A stretch of DNA of 54,306 bases, from NCBI RefSeq assembly GCF_016056305.1, contig NZ_JAECZC010000004.1:1-54306 (forward strand), written 5' to 3'. The first letter of the stretch is position 1. Each line of letters opens with the position of its first letter. Positions 1-8,156 of the stretch are shown here, piece by piece. The position numbers and the translations under genes were made by a program. The DNA is from Amazonocrinis nigriterrae CENA67 (GTDB lineage Bacteria; Cyanobacteriota; Cyanobacteriia; Cyanobacteriales; Nostocaceae). The notes under the pieces are model-generated. The model was not told the DNA's origin. It did no database searches and saw only the letters and a program-made list of their open reading frames with translations.

Positions 1-122
1 GCTGCACTGGCTGTAGCAGAGTTATGGTCAGCCGCCGTTGGTGGCAAACAAGAGACTAAAGCTGCCACGATCAACACCATACCTGCACAGAAAGTTCTTG
101 AGCAACGTATCCAACTTTGCAT
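1..122 (-). CDS. 5' end of a secreted or lipoprotein gene (truncated by window edge)
   Basis: Only about 40 codons are visible, running leftwards off the window. They begin M-Q-S-W-I-R-C and continue with a hydrophobic stretch (MVLIVAALVSC) and a proline/alanine-rich segment. L-V-S-C fits a lipobox, so a type II (lipoprotein) signal peptide is likely; the protein would sit on the outer face of a membrane. The start at 122 is preferred over an out-of-frame ATG at 129 because an AGAAGG box lies about 9 nt before it. The function cannot be inferred from this fragment. Confidence 0.6.
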   Translation of the reverse strand, partial: MQSWIRCSRTFCAGMVLIVAALVSCLPPTAADHNSATASA

Positions 123-620
123 GTTGCATCACCTTCTATTTTAAGTTTGCTTGTTTGAGCAGAAAAAGAGTAGTCCTACTCCTTTTTTGCCTGGAGATTA
201 TCGTTTAGACAGCAGGGGAGAATAAATTGCAACTGTAATATTACAGGGGCATTGTAGTAAACTTTTACTCTCATGCTTCCAATAGTCTTGTCTGGTGCGA
301 TCGCTCGTTTGCAGATTTGATGGTGTTAACTGCGTAGACATCGCACTCACAATTTAAGTAATTTCAAACAGGATTTGTCAGGATTTACGCTTATATCTTT
401 GAGGCTGATCAGTTCTTCTATTATTTATTTCAACTTTAGTAATTCTAATTCCGGAGATTTCCTACCGACAGTTCCACCAAAATCGCTCAATTGTCTTGAT
501 TTCTGGTTATTAGGGAATGGGGAGTGGGGAGTAGAGATGAGGGAGATGAGGGGGATGAGGGAGAAATAGCAACTGACCCTTCGGGTGACGCTCCTGCGTC
601 GCTAACGCTGCGCTAACGGC

Positions 621-673
621 AGTTGCTTCAAGTCGGCAAAGCCGACGACAGTCGCTTCAAGTCGGCAAAGCCG
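621..673. repeat. GC-rich direct repeat pair, REP-like
   Basis: Two 24-base copies (621-644 and 650-673) differ at one position. Each carries TCAAGTCGGCAAAGCCG, whose CGGC..GCCG can fold into a small hairpin. Related TCAAG(T/C)CGGGAAA-type modules occur near 45.2 kb and 50.9 kb in this window, so this belongs to a dispersed family. Confidence 0.6.
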
Positions 674-706
674 CCCACAGCGCTGTCTCCCCAACGCACT
701 GCCTCA

Positions 707-741
707 CAACTGACAACTGACAACTGACAACTGACAAATGA
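707..741. repeat. Heptamer tandem repeat (CAACTGA)n
   Basis: Four exact CAACTGA units (707-734) are followed by a variant CAAATGA. Such short tandemly repeated heptamers are typical of heterocystous cyanobacteria. Confidence 0.85.
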
Positions 742-795
742 TACTTGTATGTGATGATAGGATGAATGAGATTTTGAGCTAATTCAGCGGCACAA

Positions 796-1335
796 ATGGC
801 ACGCACAAAGTCTGGACAAAAGATTCCTATTGAGAAACTTCAAGCTTCCATAGCAGAACTAGAAAAGTTAGAAGAGAAACCTAAAGAAGAATTAACACTG
901 CGAGAGAGTATTTATTTCCTTCGCGCTCATTTGCAATCGGCTCTGAAGAAGGGCTACAGTTATCAAGACCTTTCTAAAATACTTGCAGCTCAAGAAGTTA
1001 AAGTTTCGGCAGCCACAATTAAACAATACTTAACAGACATTGAGAAGGAAGAAAGTATAAAGAAGCCAAGGACTAAATCAAGACAAGTTAAGCAAGCTGA
1101 CTCTGCTGCTCTTGATTTATCAACATCATTAGCAACCCCACCAGAAGCTGAATTAACTCTATTCGTTGAAAAGCTGAATGCAGATGTGGGTCAATCTACT
1201 ATAGAAATCCCACAGAAGCAGTCATCAACAGATAGTATAGAGCCTGAACAGAAAATTACCAAAGTTGTGAGGCGAAGAAATCCAAAAACTTCTCAGCCGA
1301 AAGCAAATATTTTAGATGATTTCAATCAGTACTAG
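796..1335 (+). CDS. TraK/MobC-like DNA-binding protein of a mobilisation module
   Basis: A 179-residue protein. Residues about 45-85 (SALKKGYSYQDLSKIL then SAATIKQYL) have the layout of the TraK/MobC-type DNA-binding domain of conjugative plasmids: a helix, the phrase GYSYQDL, then a second helix with a conserved aromatic. The C-terminal half is low-complexity and basic (KKPRTKSRQVK; VVRRRNPKTSQPK). In IncP plasmids TraK coats oriT and lies directly before traL; the next gene here is TraL-like, 11 bases downstream, which supports the call. No clear ribosome binding site precedes the ATG. Function is inferred from pattern and neighbour, not from alignment; a KfrA- or HTH-type regulator is the alternative. 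Confidence 0.55.
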   Translation: MARTKSGQKIPIEKLQASIAELEKLEEKPKEELTLRESIYFLRAHLQSALKKGYSYQDLSKILAAQEVKVSAATIKQYLTDIEKEESIKKPRTKSRQVKQADSAALDLSTSLATPPEAELTLFVEKLNADVGQSTIEIPQKQSSTDSIEPEQKITKVVRRRNPKTSQPKANILDDFNQY

Positions 1336-1346
1336 GGGTAGCTGTT

Positions 1347-2057
1347 ATGCCGACAATTCATTTAATAGATGGTGAAAAAGGTGGGGTAGGAAAGTCTCTC
1401 GTAACCCGGACAATGGTTCAGTATTGCCTGGATAAAAGAATACCGTTTGTACCTGTGGAGACTGATAGATCTAATCCTGATGTCGCTGGTGTTTATAAGG
1501 GAATATGTCAGTATGCTGTGTTTACTGAAGATGAACGGCAGGCTGATAAAGCAGATAGAATTTTTGAAATGGCTATGTCTAAGCCAGTAATTGTCAATCT
1601 GGCTGCTCAATCGCATAGAGCTGTCAAAAGCTGGATTGAGAAAAATCAGTTAATCGAACTGGGAAGTTCTGAGGGAGTGAGTTTTTGTAAGTGGTTTGTG
1701 TCCACAGGAGGATACGACAGTTTAAATTTATTTGTGCAGTCAGTAAATAGCTATGGTGACAGAATCCTTCATATTCTGGTGAAGAATTTCGGCTTATGCG
1801 ACGATTGGGAGCATGTTGAGTCAGACCCTGTGATGCAAAAGCTGTTGAAGAAACACAGGATTCAGGTTATAGATTTTCCGAAACTGTCATATAAAGAGAG
1901 AAATATCATTGACCAAAACCGCCTGACCTTTGCGGAAGCCAGAGAATATAAAGAATTTGGGGTTCTTGGCAGACAGCGAGTTGTACATTTTCTCAAGCTT
2001 GCTTATGCTGCTTTTGAGACAGTCGGCATCTGGTATGAAGAGGTTAATAGAGTGTAA
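1347..2057 (+). CDS. TraL/MobD-like P-loop ATPase (ParA superfamily)
   Basis: A 236-residue protein with a deviant Walker A motif GEKGGVGKS at residues 9-17, typical of ParA/MinD-type ATPases. The C-terminal phrase RLTFAEAREYKEFGVLGRQR closely recalls the conserved end of IncP TraL (RLTF-A...--RQR). TraL-like proteins take part in conjugative mobilisation and are often encoded beside an oriT-binding protein, as here. A weak purine-rich box (TAGGGGTA) precedes the ATG. No relaxase, coupling protein or oriT is visible nearby, so this looks like an isolated chromosomal remnant or a domesticated pair. A plain chromosome/plasmid partition ATPase is less likely because the usual ParA middle motifs are not evident. 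Confidence 0.65.
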   Translation: MPTIHLIDGEKGGVGKSLVTRTMVQYCLDKRIPFVPVETDRSNPDVAGVYKGICQYAVFTEDERQADKADRIFEMAMSKPVIVNLAAQSHRAVKSWIEKNQLIELGSSEGVSFCKWFVSTGGYDSLNLFVQSVNSYGDRILHILVKNFGLCDDWEHVESDPVMQKLLKKHRIQVIDFPKLSYKERNIIDQNRLTFAEAREYKEFGVLGRQRVVHFLKLAYAAFETVGIWYEEVNRV

Positions 2058-2104
2058 AAAAGTAGCAGTTAGGATGTTGGTATGGACGATCGCCTATACC
2101 AACT

Positions 2105-2656
2105 TCAACCAAGATAAGGGTACTGTGGCGGTTTGATTTTCAATAATTCAGCCCAGTATTTGATAGCATTATTTTTAGTAGTTTCTATGTCACGCGATTT
2201 GTGAACTCTGACTATTTCCATGAGAAAATATGTCAGTTTAATAGCAGTAAATAAGTTAATCAATCCCACTGCTTTCAAATGTTGTAAAAATAAGTGAAGC
2301 AAAATTTGTATCTTTCGTCTGTGGCGAAAGTGCATCCACCACTGCATTTGATGTATGGCAATAGTATTTTTATAATTTAATGTAGTTTCTACTTGAATTA
2401 ATTTATCTTTTACTTGCTGATAAAACTGTATTTCTCTATCATGATCACCTGCTTTTTGAGCATTAGCAGCATCATCAGCGAATTGATAAGCCTGACTAAT
2501 TAAGTTACCTGCGGTTTCTGCCTGCTGTTGAGTATAACCAAGTTTCATATATATAGTAGCTGCTGCTGATGCCAATTCTGCAAACTTAAGAGCATCATGT
2601 AACCAATATATTTGTGCTTGTAACTCTCCTAGTGTGGCTGCTAAACTCTCATTCAT
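2105..2656 (-). CDS. Hypothetical protein, 183 aa
   Basis: Not recognised. The frame is open further upstream, but those extra codons run through the GTGCTGA repeat at 2718-2745, so the ATG at 2656 (M-N-E-S-L-A-A-T-L-G) is the likelier start. The protein begins with an alanine-rich helical region (residues 1-90, with ELASAAATIYMKLGYTQQQA) and continues with a basic, aromatic-rich section (MQWWMHFRHRRKIQ) and a hydrophobic helix around residues 125-150 that could be membrane-associated. It converges on the TraL-like gene with a 47-base gap and shows no obvious tie to it. Confidence 0.5.
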   Translation of the reverse strand: MNESLAATLGELQAQIYWLHDALKFAELASAAATIYMKLGYTQQQAETAGNLISQAYQFADDAANAQKAGDHDREIQFYQQVKDKLIQVETTLNYKNTIAIHQMQWWMHFRHRRKIQILLHLFLQHLKAVGLINLFTAIKLTYFLMEIVRVHKSRDIETTKNNAIKYWAELLKIKPPQYPYLG

Positions 2657-2717
2657 ATTAAATCTAGGTTTTTTTCTCAGGCAATCTGGTTGTGATTGAC
2701 CACAGAAGTATAGCAAA

Positions 2718-2745
2718 GTGCTGAGTGCTGAGTGCTGAGTGCTGA
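2718..2745. repeat. Heptamer tandem repeat (GTGCTGA)4
   Basis: Four exact GTGCTGA units lie just upstream of the hypothetical gene on the minus strand. They mark non-coding DNA and argue against an upstream start for that gene. Confidence 0.85.
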
Positions 2746-2923
2746 GTATAAACCCGGTTATTTCAAGGCTTTGAGCCATCAGCATTGTCCTAACAGATGT
2801 GACCACGGCTATATTTTAAATGTTAAGCGATCGCCTCTACCTCCTTAGCTTCATTTTGAGAGGAAAATCAAGAGCGATCGCTCATCGAGCAGCAGAATCT
2901 GAATACTCCAACACTCAGATGGA

Positions 2924-3904
2924 TCAACGGTTAACAGTACTCATATCCGGGTAACGCGCACCTGCTGCGACATTTTTTGGTGCAACTGCTTCAAGTCGAT
3001 TCAACTCTTGTGAAGTCAGGGTAATTTCAGTAGCTGCAATATTCTCCTCCAGGTAAGTGCGGCGTTTTGTACCAGGAATGGGTACAATATCTTCTCCTTG
3101 AGCCAAAAGCCATGCTAGTGCTAATTGGCTGGAAGTTACTTTTTTTTCGGTGGCGATCGCCTTGACTTGCTCTACTAATTGCAGGTTCTTATAGAAATTC
3201 TCACCTTGAAAGCGAGGAGAATTTCTGCGATAGTCATCAGGTGCAAGATCATCAGGGCTAGTGATTGCACCTGATAAAAATCCTCTTCCTAGTGGGCTAT
3301 AGGCAACAAACCCAATTCCTAATTCCCGCACAGTAGGTAAAATTTCATCCTCTGGCTCTCGACTCCAAAGAGAGTATTCTGTTTGCAATGCAGTAATGGG
3401 GTGAACTGCCACAGCTCGTCGAATCGTGGCAGGAGCAGCTTCGGAAAGTCCTAAATAACGGACTTTGCCAAGCTTGACTAACTCTGCCATTGCCCCTACA
3501 GTATCTTCAATGGGTACAGTTGGATCTACACGATGTTGATAGTAGAGGTCAATCACTTCTACTCCCAGGCGTTTTAGCGAGGCATCACAAGCTTGATGGA
3601 CATATTCTGGCCTGCCACTAATTCCTTTCCAACCACCATCTTCAGTGCGGACATTGCCAAATTTGGTTGCTAATACTACTTGATCCCGGCGGTCTTTAAT
3701 GGCTTTACCTACTAGTTGCTCATTCGTAAAGGGCCCATACATATCAGCAGTATCAAGAAAATTAACTCCAAGTTCCAATGCTCGATGAATTGTGGCGATC
3801 GCCTCCTGTTCATCACGACCACTATAGAACTCAGACATTCCCATACAACCAAGTCCGATACTTGAAACCTCTAACCCTTGTTTGCCTAGCTTTCTGGTTC
3901 TCAT
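2924..3904 (-). CDS. Aldo/keto reductase (NADPH-dependent oxidoreductase)
   Basis: A 326-residue protein with the aldo/keto reductase (alpha/beta)8 barrel pattern. The catalytic tetrad is visible as D51 and Y56 (LDTADMYG), K81 (LATKFG) and H124 (YYQHRVD). The nucleotide-binding end is marked by [13 protein letters not shown]. Length and motifs fit the bacterial YakC/AKR13-like subgroup, which reduces aldehydes and ketones in the cytoplasm; the substrate cannot be told. The ATG at 3904 follows an ideal AGGAGG box 7 nt away. The gene stands alone, with long non-coding DNA upstream. Confidence 0.93.
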   Translation of the reverse strand: MRTRKLGKQGLEVSSIGLGCMGMSEFYSGRDEQEAIATIHRALELGVNFLDTADMYGPFTNEQLVGKAIKDRRDQVVLATKFGNVRTEDGGWKGISGRPEYVHQACDASLKRLGVEVIDLYYQHRVDPTVPIEDTVGAMAELVKLGKVRYLGLSEAAPATIRRAVAVHPITALQTEYSLWSREPEDEILPTVRELGIGFVAYSPLGRGFLSGAITSPDDLAPDDYRRNSPRFQGENFYKNLQLVEQVKAIATEKKVTSSQLALAWLLAQGEDIVPIPGTKRRTYLEENIAATEITLTSQELNRLEAVAPKNVAAGARYPDMSTVNR

Positions 3905-5318
3905 GAAATAACCTCCTAGTCAGTAATTGGTCAGATCAAATTAGCTCTTTGAGCATTATCCCTTTCCCTATTACCAAGTTATCTATTCATGAACTACTCC
4001 TGGCTCTAGCTAAGCTCATATTTTTAACTTCTAGTAGCCTGTCAAAATCTTTTTGGCAGGCACAGGGATTGGGTAAGGGGAAAAGGGTAAAGGTTTTAAT
4101 TCCTTTCCCTTTACCCTTTTCCCTTTAAGCGGTCTTCAAGAGTCAAAATTTGCGTGGTGAACTACTAGTTTTTCAGTCACTACCGTGCTATTACAGCTAA
4201 TTACTCCTATGGTCTTTTGATGTATGCAGTTCTGAAGTTAGTTGACACCGTAAGAAATAATTCTGTTGGATATGGCGCTGTTGTGGAGTTCCTTGTGTCA
4301 GCGTCCATCTCAGCTAATAACGGCTATATCTTGCTTGCTAAATGAACGCTACAAGCTTGATATCAGCTATGTTTAACTTAAAGGCATTAATTCCTCATCG
4401 TATCATTTAATTTGTCACTGTAAATCAGTAGCGACCACCGCTGCCAAAATCTTTGCAGATTTATAGACAAATATTTACATAATTCATAATGCAAAATACA
4501 TTTGTGTTGTGTAAACTAACTTATAAAAATGCCATAAAGTAGGCGAACATAATTAAATATTGTTAAATGCCAACTGAGGAAACCAACTCAAGAAAAGGTT
4601 TTTCCCTTCTGCCCTAGCAAGAACCTTGGTGAGGTAGTCTCATAATTGGGAGTGTCCAAAACTGCGACCTTCTCACCGCTAACGCCCCTCGCAATCGATG
4701 CCAGGCTTAAGATGTACGACTGTTTCACCTCCTGCCTTTTAGTTAGAACATCGATAGAAAAGGTCAGAAAGTTTGTGATTTCTTTAAAATAAAAAAGATA
4801 AAATTTGCTATAGAAATCACACTGTAAGATAGTGACTATTAAAAAATATAATTTTTGTAACAATTGATAAAATTTTGGGAAAGGTTTAGAAAAGAATCAA
4901 AAATATCCTTAACGTCCTATGTTATAGAAATAAAATTCAGAAATTACACGGATATAATTAAATACAAGAATGATTAAGATGATATAGCACTAATGAAAGT
5001 ATCTGAATGTTCGGAATGTAGCAATCTGATTTGAGAGGTGAAAAATTAGTGAGGGTGTAAAGTATGTTGAGAGGAAATTCTGCATTGGAACGCTACTCTA
5101 TTAGTAATGCTTTTGTTGTCTCTCTACTTCTTTTGAGCTTTTCAAGCTGACTCAGAAAAACTATACGCCGACACATTTAAAACAAATGGGTTGCTATGAA
5201 AATTAGCTGACCATATTGTAGAACGCGATCGCACAGATGCTTGTAGATGGCTAGATGACTAGATAGCTAGTGTGGGTTTTGGAAGAGCTGACTTACTTTT
5301 TAATTAAAGGAACAAAGT
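3905..5318. other. 1.4-kb region without a convincing gene
   Basis: The region is AT-rich with scattered stops on all frames. It contains one long inverted repeat (4078-4123). A 91-codon minus-strand frame (4588-4863) has low-complexity hydrophobic N-terminal residues and no ribosome binding site, and is not accepted. The last 300 bases should hold the promoter of the phototaxis cluster, but no clear -35/-10 pair was picked out. Confidence 0.55.
4078..4123. repeat. 16-bp perfect inverted repeat (hairpin)
   Basis: GGGAAAAGGGTAAAGG (4078-4093) is exactly complementary to CCTTTACCCTTTTCCC (4108-4123), with a 14-base loop. It could fold in either strand. No gene ends immediately before it, so it is more likely a repeat-derived palindrome than the terminator of a known gene. 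Confidence 0.75.
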
Positions 5319-6527
5319 ATGACCCACCCGGAAGTGATGGTATCGAATAATATACTTGATGAATTTAAAACTTGTACTCAACTGCAATATAACGGCCAGT
5401 TAAATATTAAAAGTTCAAAGGGACACCAATGGACTTTCTACTATCGCCTGGGAAGACTTGTTTGGGCAACAGGGGGAACTCATCCTTTCAGACGTTGGCG
5501 TCGTTATATGGCTCAATATTGCCCCCAGGTTGATGTGGATAAGATGCAGTTACGCAAGCAAGACATATCAATTAATCACTGGGATTATCGCCTGTGGGAG
5601 ATTTTGTATAAAAAACAAAAAATTCAACGAGAACAAATTAATGCTATTGTGGAAAGCACGATCGCAGAACTATTATTTGACCTAGCTCAGCAAACGAATT
5701 TTGTTTATGGAAGTTGCGATCGCAACCAAGACGTGATCTTAGAAACACCAATGAGTTACACGAGTGCAGATGTGTCTATGAAACATATGCAAGACTCGTG
5801 GACAACTTGGTCGGAAGCTGGCTTAGCAAATTTTGCTCCTGACTTAGCACCAGTTCTGCGAAGACCCGAACAACTCCAGCAGCAGGTTAGTCCATGTGTT
5901 TACAAAAATTTTGTCACTCTGATTAACGGCAAACACACGCTGCGGGACTTGGGAGTCAAAATGAAGCAGAGTGTTTTGCCTGTTACCCGTTCATTACTTC
6001 CCTATATTCTCAAAGGAATCATTGAACTAGTGGAAGTACCTGATTTACCCTTGGTAATAACGGAAGACCAAAACAACTCTATCTCCACACAACCGAAAAG
6101 ATCAACTGCTCCACTAGTAGCCTGCGTGGATGATAGCCCTCAAGTCTGTAAAATGCTAGAGGAAATTCTTACCGCAAATGGACTGAGATTTGTCAAAATT
6201 CAAGATGCTGTACAAGCTCTACCAACTCTCATTCAGGATAAGCCAGATCTAATTTTCTTAGATTTGATCATGCCAGTTGCTAGCGGTTACGAAATCTGTA
6301 CTCAGTTGCGACGAATTTCTGCCTTTGCTAATACACCCGTGATTATTTTAACGGGCAACGACGGTCTATTGGATAGAGTCCGTGCTAAAGTAGTCGGTTC
6401 TACAGATTTTCTCACTAAACCTGTAACAGCAGATAGGGTAATGAGTGTAGTACGTAAATATTTACCTGTACAGACTCCATCTCAAGTTAAAAGCAGACCT
6501 CAGCCTCCTTTAGAAGTCTGTCATTAA
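5319..6527 (+). CDS. pixG: PatA/PixG-type response regulator (PATAN + REC)
   Basis: A 402-residue protein. Residues about 10-250 form the PATAN domain of cyanobacterial PatA-like regulators (opening with FKTCTQLQYNGQLNI and YYRLGRLVWATGG). A C-terminal receiver domain follows, with acidic residues D271-D272, phospho-acceptor D315 (IFLDLIMP) and K367 (LTKPV). PatA-family regulators act as outputs of phototaxis chemosensory systems, binding targets through PATAN. It is the first gene of the cluster and has an AAGGAA ribosome binding site 7 nt before the ATG. The order PatA-CheY-CheW-MCP-CheA matches the Anabaena pix and Nostoc ptx loci. A 500-base gap with possible terminator and attenuator structures separates it from the next gene. 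Confidence 0.88.
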   Translation: MTHPEVMVSNNILDEFKTCTQLQYNGQLNIKSSKGHQWTFYYRLGRLVWATGGTHPFRRWRRYMAQYCPQVDVDKMQLRKQDISINHWDYRLWEILYKKQKIQREQINAIVESTIAELLFDLAQQTNFVYGSCDRNQDVILETPMSYTSADVSMKHMQDSWTTWSEAGLANFAPDLAPVLRRPEQLQQQVSPCVYKNFVTLINGKHTLRDLGVKMKQSVLPVTRSLLPYILKGIIELVEVPDLPLVITEDQNNSISTQPKRSTAPLVACVDDSPQVCKMLEEILTANGLRFVKIQDAVQALPTLIQDKPDLIFLDLIMPVASGYEICTQLRRISAFANTPVIILTGNDGLLDRVRAKVVGSTDFLTKPVTADRVMSVVRKYLPVQTPSQVKSRPQPPLEVCH

Positions 6528-6559
6528 AGCAACAAAGAAAGCAGAAGGCAAAAAGAAAG

Positions 6560-6582
6560 AAAAGCTTAAAATATAAGCTTTT
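6560..6582 (+). terminator. Possible weak terminator after pixG
   Basis: AAAAGCTTA and TAAGCTTTT form a 9-bp stem with a short loop, 33 bases after the pixG stop. The stem is A/T-rich and no long T-run follows, so it may only attenuate or stabilise the transcript end. Confidence 0.35.
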
Positions 6583-6937
6583 ACTTCATTTCTACCTGCA
6601 TAGTTTTTGTGAGCCAGCTGCATTCGTTATTCTCTCAACAGAGGAACTCTAAAAAAAATACTTTTGAGCATCAGGATAGCACTATTACAAAATTAGGTTA
6701 AGTGGTATTATCTCACATTTCTGGAAAAGCTTTTTAGTCAAGGTTTTTAAGCCAAAATTTCAAATCCCAAATTAGTATTAGGTTTAGTTTTACCCAAAAG
6801 CATTTTTATCAGCTTTGGGTTCTGTAACTTCAGCCTGAACTATTAATGGGATTGATAAAACCTTTTTGTATTGAAATTTTTGATGGACAAAATGTAAATA
6901 TTACGTATTTTTTCGGAGTCAGATATAGAAACGATGA

Positions 6938-6986
6938 ATCAAAATTGGATGAAAACAAAAATTTGTATCAATCTAATTTTGATACA
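6938..6986 (+). promoter_or_regulatory. Mutually exclusive hairpins in the pixH leader
   Basis: ATCAAAATTGGAT (6938-6950) can pair with ATCTAATTTTGAT (6971-6983) over 13 positions with one G-U. A second stem, TGTATCAA (6964-6971) with TTGATACA (6979-6986), uses the same downstream bases. The two folds cannot coexist, and a T-rich tract follows the second. This is the geometry of an attenuator or of a leader bound by a factor. It lies about 50 bases upstream of the pixH start. Confidence 0.4.
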
Positions 6987-7035
6987 CGTTTCAGTTTTTA
7001 TTTTCACTTTTAGGAGAATTTGACAGGGACTTACC

Positions 7036-7398
7036 ATGAATACTGTTTTAGTTGTTGAAGATGGTTTGACTGATATGCAAATCCTCAGCCGTTACTTGCA
7101 ACAAGCAGGTTATTCTGTGATTGGCGCCACAAGTAGTGAAGAGGCTCAAGTCAAAATAGACAGCACTAAGCCAGATTTGATATTTCTTGACGTAATTTTG
7201 CCAGGTAAAAGCGGATTTGAAATTTGCAGAGAACTGAAAAACAACCCTAATACTAGCAATATACCTGTAGTTTTTTGTTCAACTAAAAATAGTGATGTAG
7301 ATAAAATTTGGGGTAATATGTTGGGTGCTGAAGGTTATCTTTCTAAGCCAATTAATCAAGAAGAATTAGTATTAATTCTCAAGCAGTTTCTGAAATAA
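7036..7398 (+). CDS. pixH: CheY/PixH-type single-domain response regulator
   Basis: A 120-residue stand-alone receiver domain. The acidic pocket (E8-D9), phospho-acceptor D52 (IFLDVILP) and conserved K104 (YLSKPI) are all present, with S/T-like switch residues before the CSTKNSD loop. There is no output domain, so it would act through protein contact, as CheY does, in the phototaxis relay from PixL. A GGGA box lies about 7 nt upstream of the ATG, with a stronger AGGAG further away. The next gene follows in the same reading frame after one stop codon. Confidence 0.92.
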   Translation: MNTVLVVEDGLTDMQILSRYLQQAGYSVIGATSSEEAQVKIDSTKPDLIFLDVILPGKSGFEICRELKNNPNTSNIPVVFCSTKNSDVDKIWGNMLGAEGYLSKPINQEELVLILKQFLK

Positions 7399-7434
7399 AA
7401 CGATGAAAATATAATTTTTCAAACCAGTTATGAT

Positions 7435-7950
7435 TTGGCAGTATCAATCCAAGCAGTACTCAAAGGACAAATAACGTTGGAGAACAAGGAAAAATTTTTA
7501 AGTTTTAATTTAGGAGTAAGGGATACAGCAGTAATTGCTTTACAGCACATTACAGAAGTTGTGCCAGTATCATTAACAGAAATATGTCCCGTTCCGCAGA
7601 TGCCTAGTTGTGTTTTGGGTATATACAACTGGCGCGGCGAGATGCTTTGGTTAGTTGATACAGAGGAAATGCTTGGTTATTCATCATTTTCCCAAGGAGT
7701 AAATTTGCTTTCAAAAATGATGGCTATTGTCTTAGAAATTGAGGGCAAATATTTGGGACTTTTGGTACGTCAATTCATGGATATCGAATGGCTAGATGAT
7801 AGTCAAATCAAATCCCCATCTGGTGAGTTATTTTACCCAGAGATGTCACCTTTTTTACGAGGATATTTTATTAACCAAGCTGAGGAAATGATGTTCAGTT
7901 TGGATGCAGTAGCGATTATCCAATCTCCGATGTGGGCTATTCATAATTGA
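7435..7950 (+). CDS. pixI: CheW/PixI-type coupling protein
   Basis: A 171-residue CheW-like adaptor. The core pattern FLSFNLGVRDTAVIALQHI then EVVPVSLTEICPVPQMPSCV and LGIYNWRGEMLWLVDTEEML is the CheW fold that links receptors to CheA kinases; note N-W-R-G, where classical CheW has N-L-R-G. The start is uncertain. TTG at 7435 is the first conventional start codon in the frame, and no ATG or GTG start with a ribosome binding site is visible. The frame is continuous with pixH except for the TAA at 7396-7398, so the true start could be a non-standard codon a little upstream. It is co-directional with pixH, 36 bases downstream. Confidence 0.82.
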   Translation: MAVSIQAVLKGQITLENKEKFLSFNLGVRDTAVIALQHITEVVPVSLTEICPVPQMPSCVLGIYNWRGEMLWLVDTEEMLGYSSFSQGVNLLSKMMAIVLEIEGKYLGLLVRQFMDIEWLDDSQIKSPSGELFYPEMSPFLRGYFINQAEEMMFSLDAVAIIQSPMWAIHN

Positions 7951-7984
7951 CTAGGATTTTGCACTCCTCCCGAACAATTGGAAG

Positions 7985-8014
7985 TCGCGGTTAAACAAAC
8001 ATAGCCGCGATTTT
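7985..8014 (+). terminator. Hairpin with T-run between pixI and pixJ
   Basis: TCGCGGTTA and TAGCCGCGA form a 9-bp GC-rich stem with one G-U pair, followed directly by TTTT. It lies 35 bases after the pixI stop and is a plausible partial terminator separating pixGHI from the large receptor gene. Confidence 0.6.
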
Positions 8015-8156
8015 AATCGTTAGTTTAGGTACAAAAAGTGAGTTGACAAATTGATAAGCCATTCTTGTACAGAGAGTATTGAATTTTCAACTACAGATGT
8101 CATGTAATGTCTAATTAAAATTCATAAATTAAACATCAAAATTGAGGTTTTTGAAA

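Larger units (their letters stand above)
123..795. other. Intergenic region with short repeats
   Basis: No convincing gene was seen. The first 390 bases are AT-rich leader DNA shared by two divergent genes. From about 515 to 741 the region is a mosaic of purine-rich GGGAGATGA-like units, GC-rich direct repeats and heptamers. A 64-codon reading frame at 375-569 ends inside the purine repeat and looks accidental. Confidence 0.6.

Noticed and set aside
375-569. 64-codon plus-strand frame
   Set aside because: Ends in a purine-rich repeat (residues EMRGMREK) and has no recognisable domain.
4588-4863. 91-codon minus-strand reading frame
   Set aside because: Hydrophobic low-complexity start, no ribosome binding site, and no recognisable domain; the C-terminal half might be a mobile-element remnant but no family was identified.
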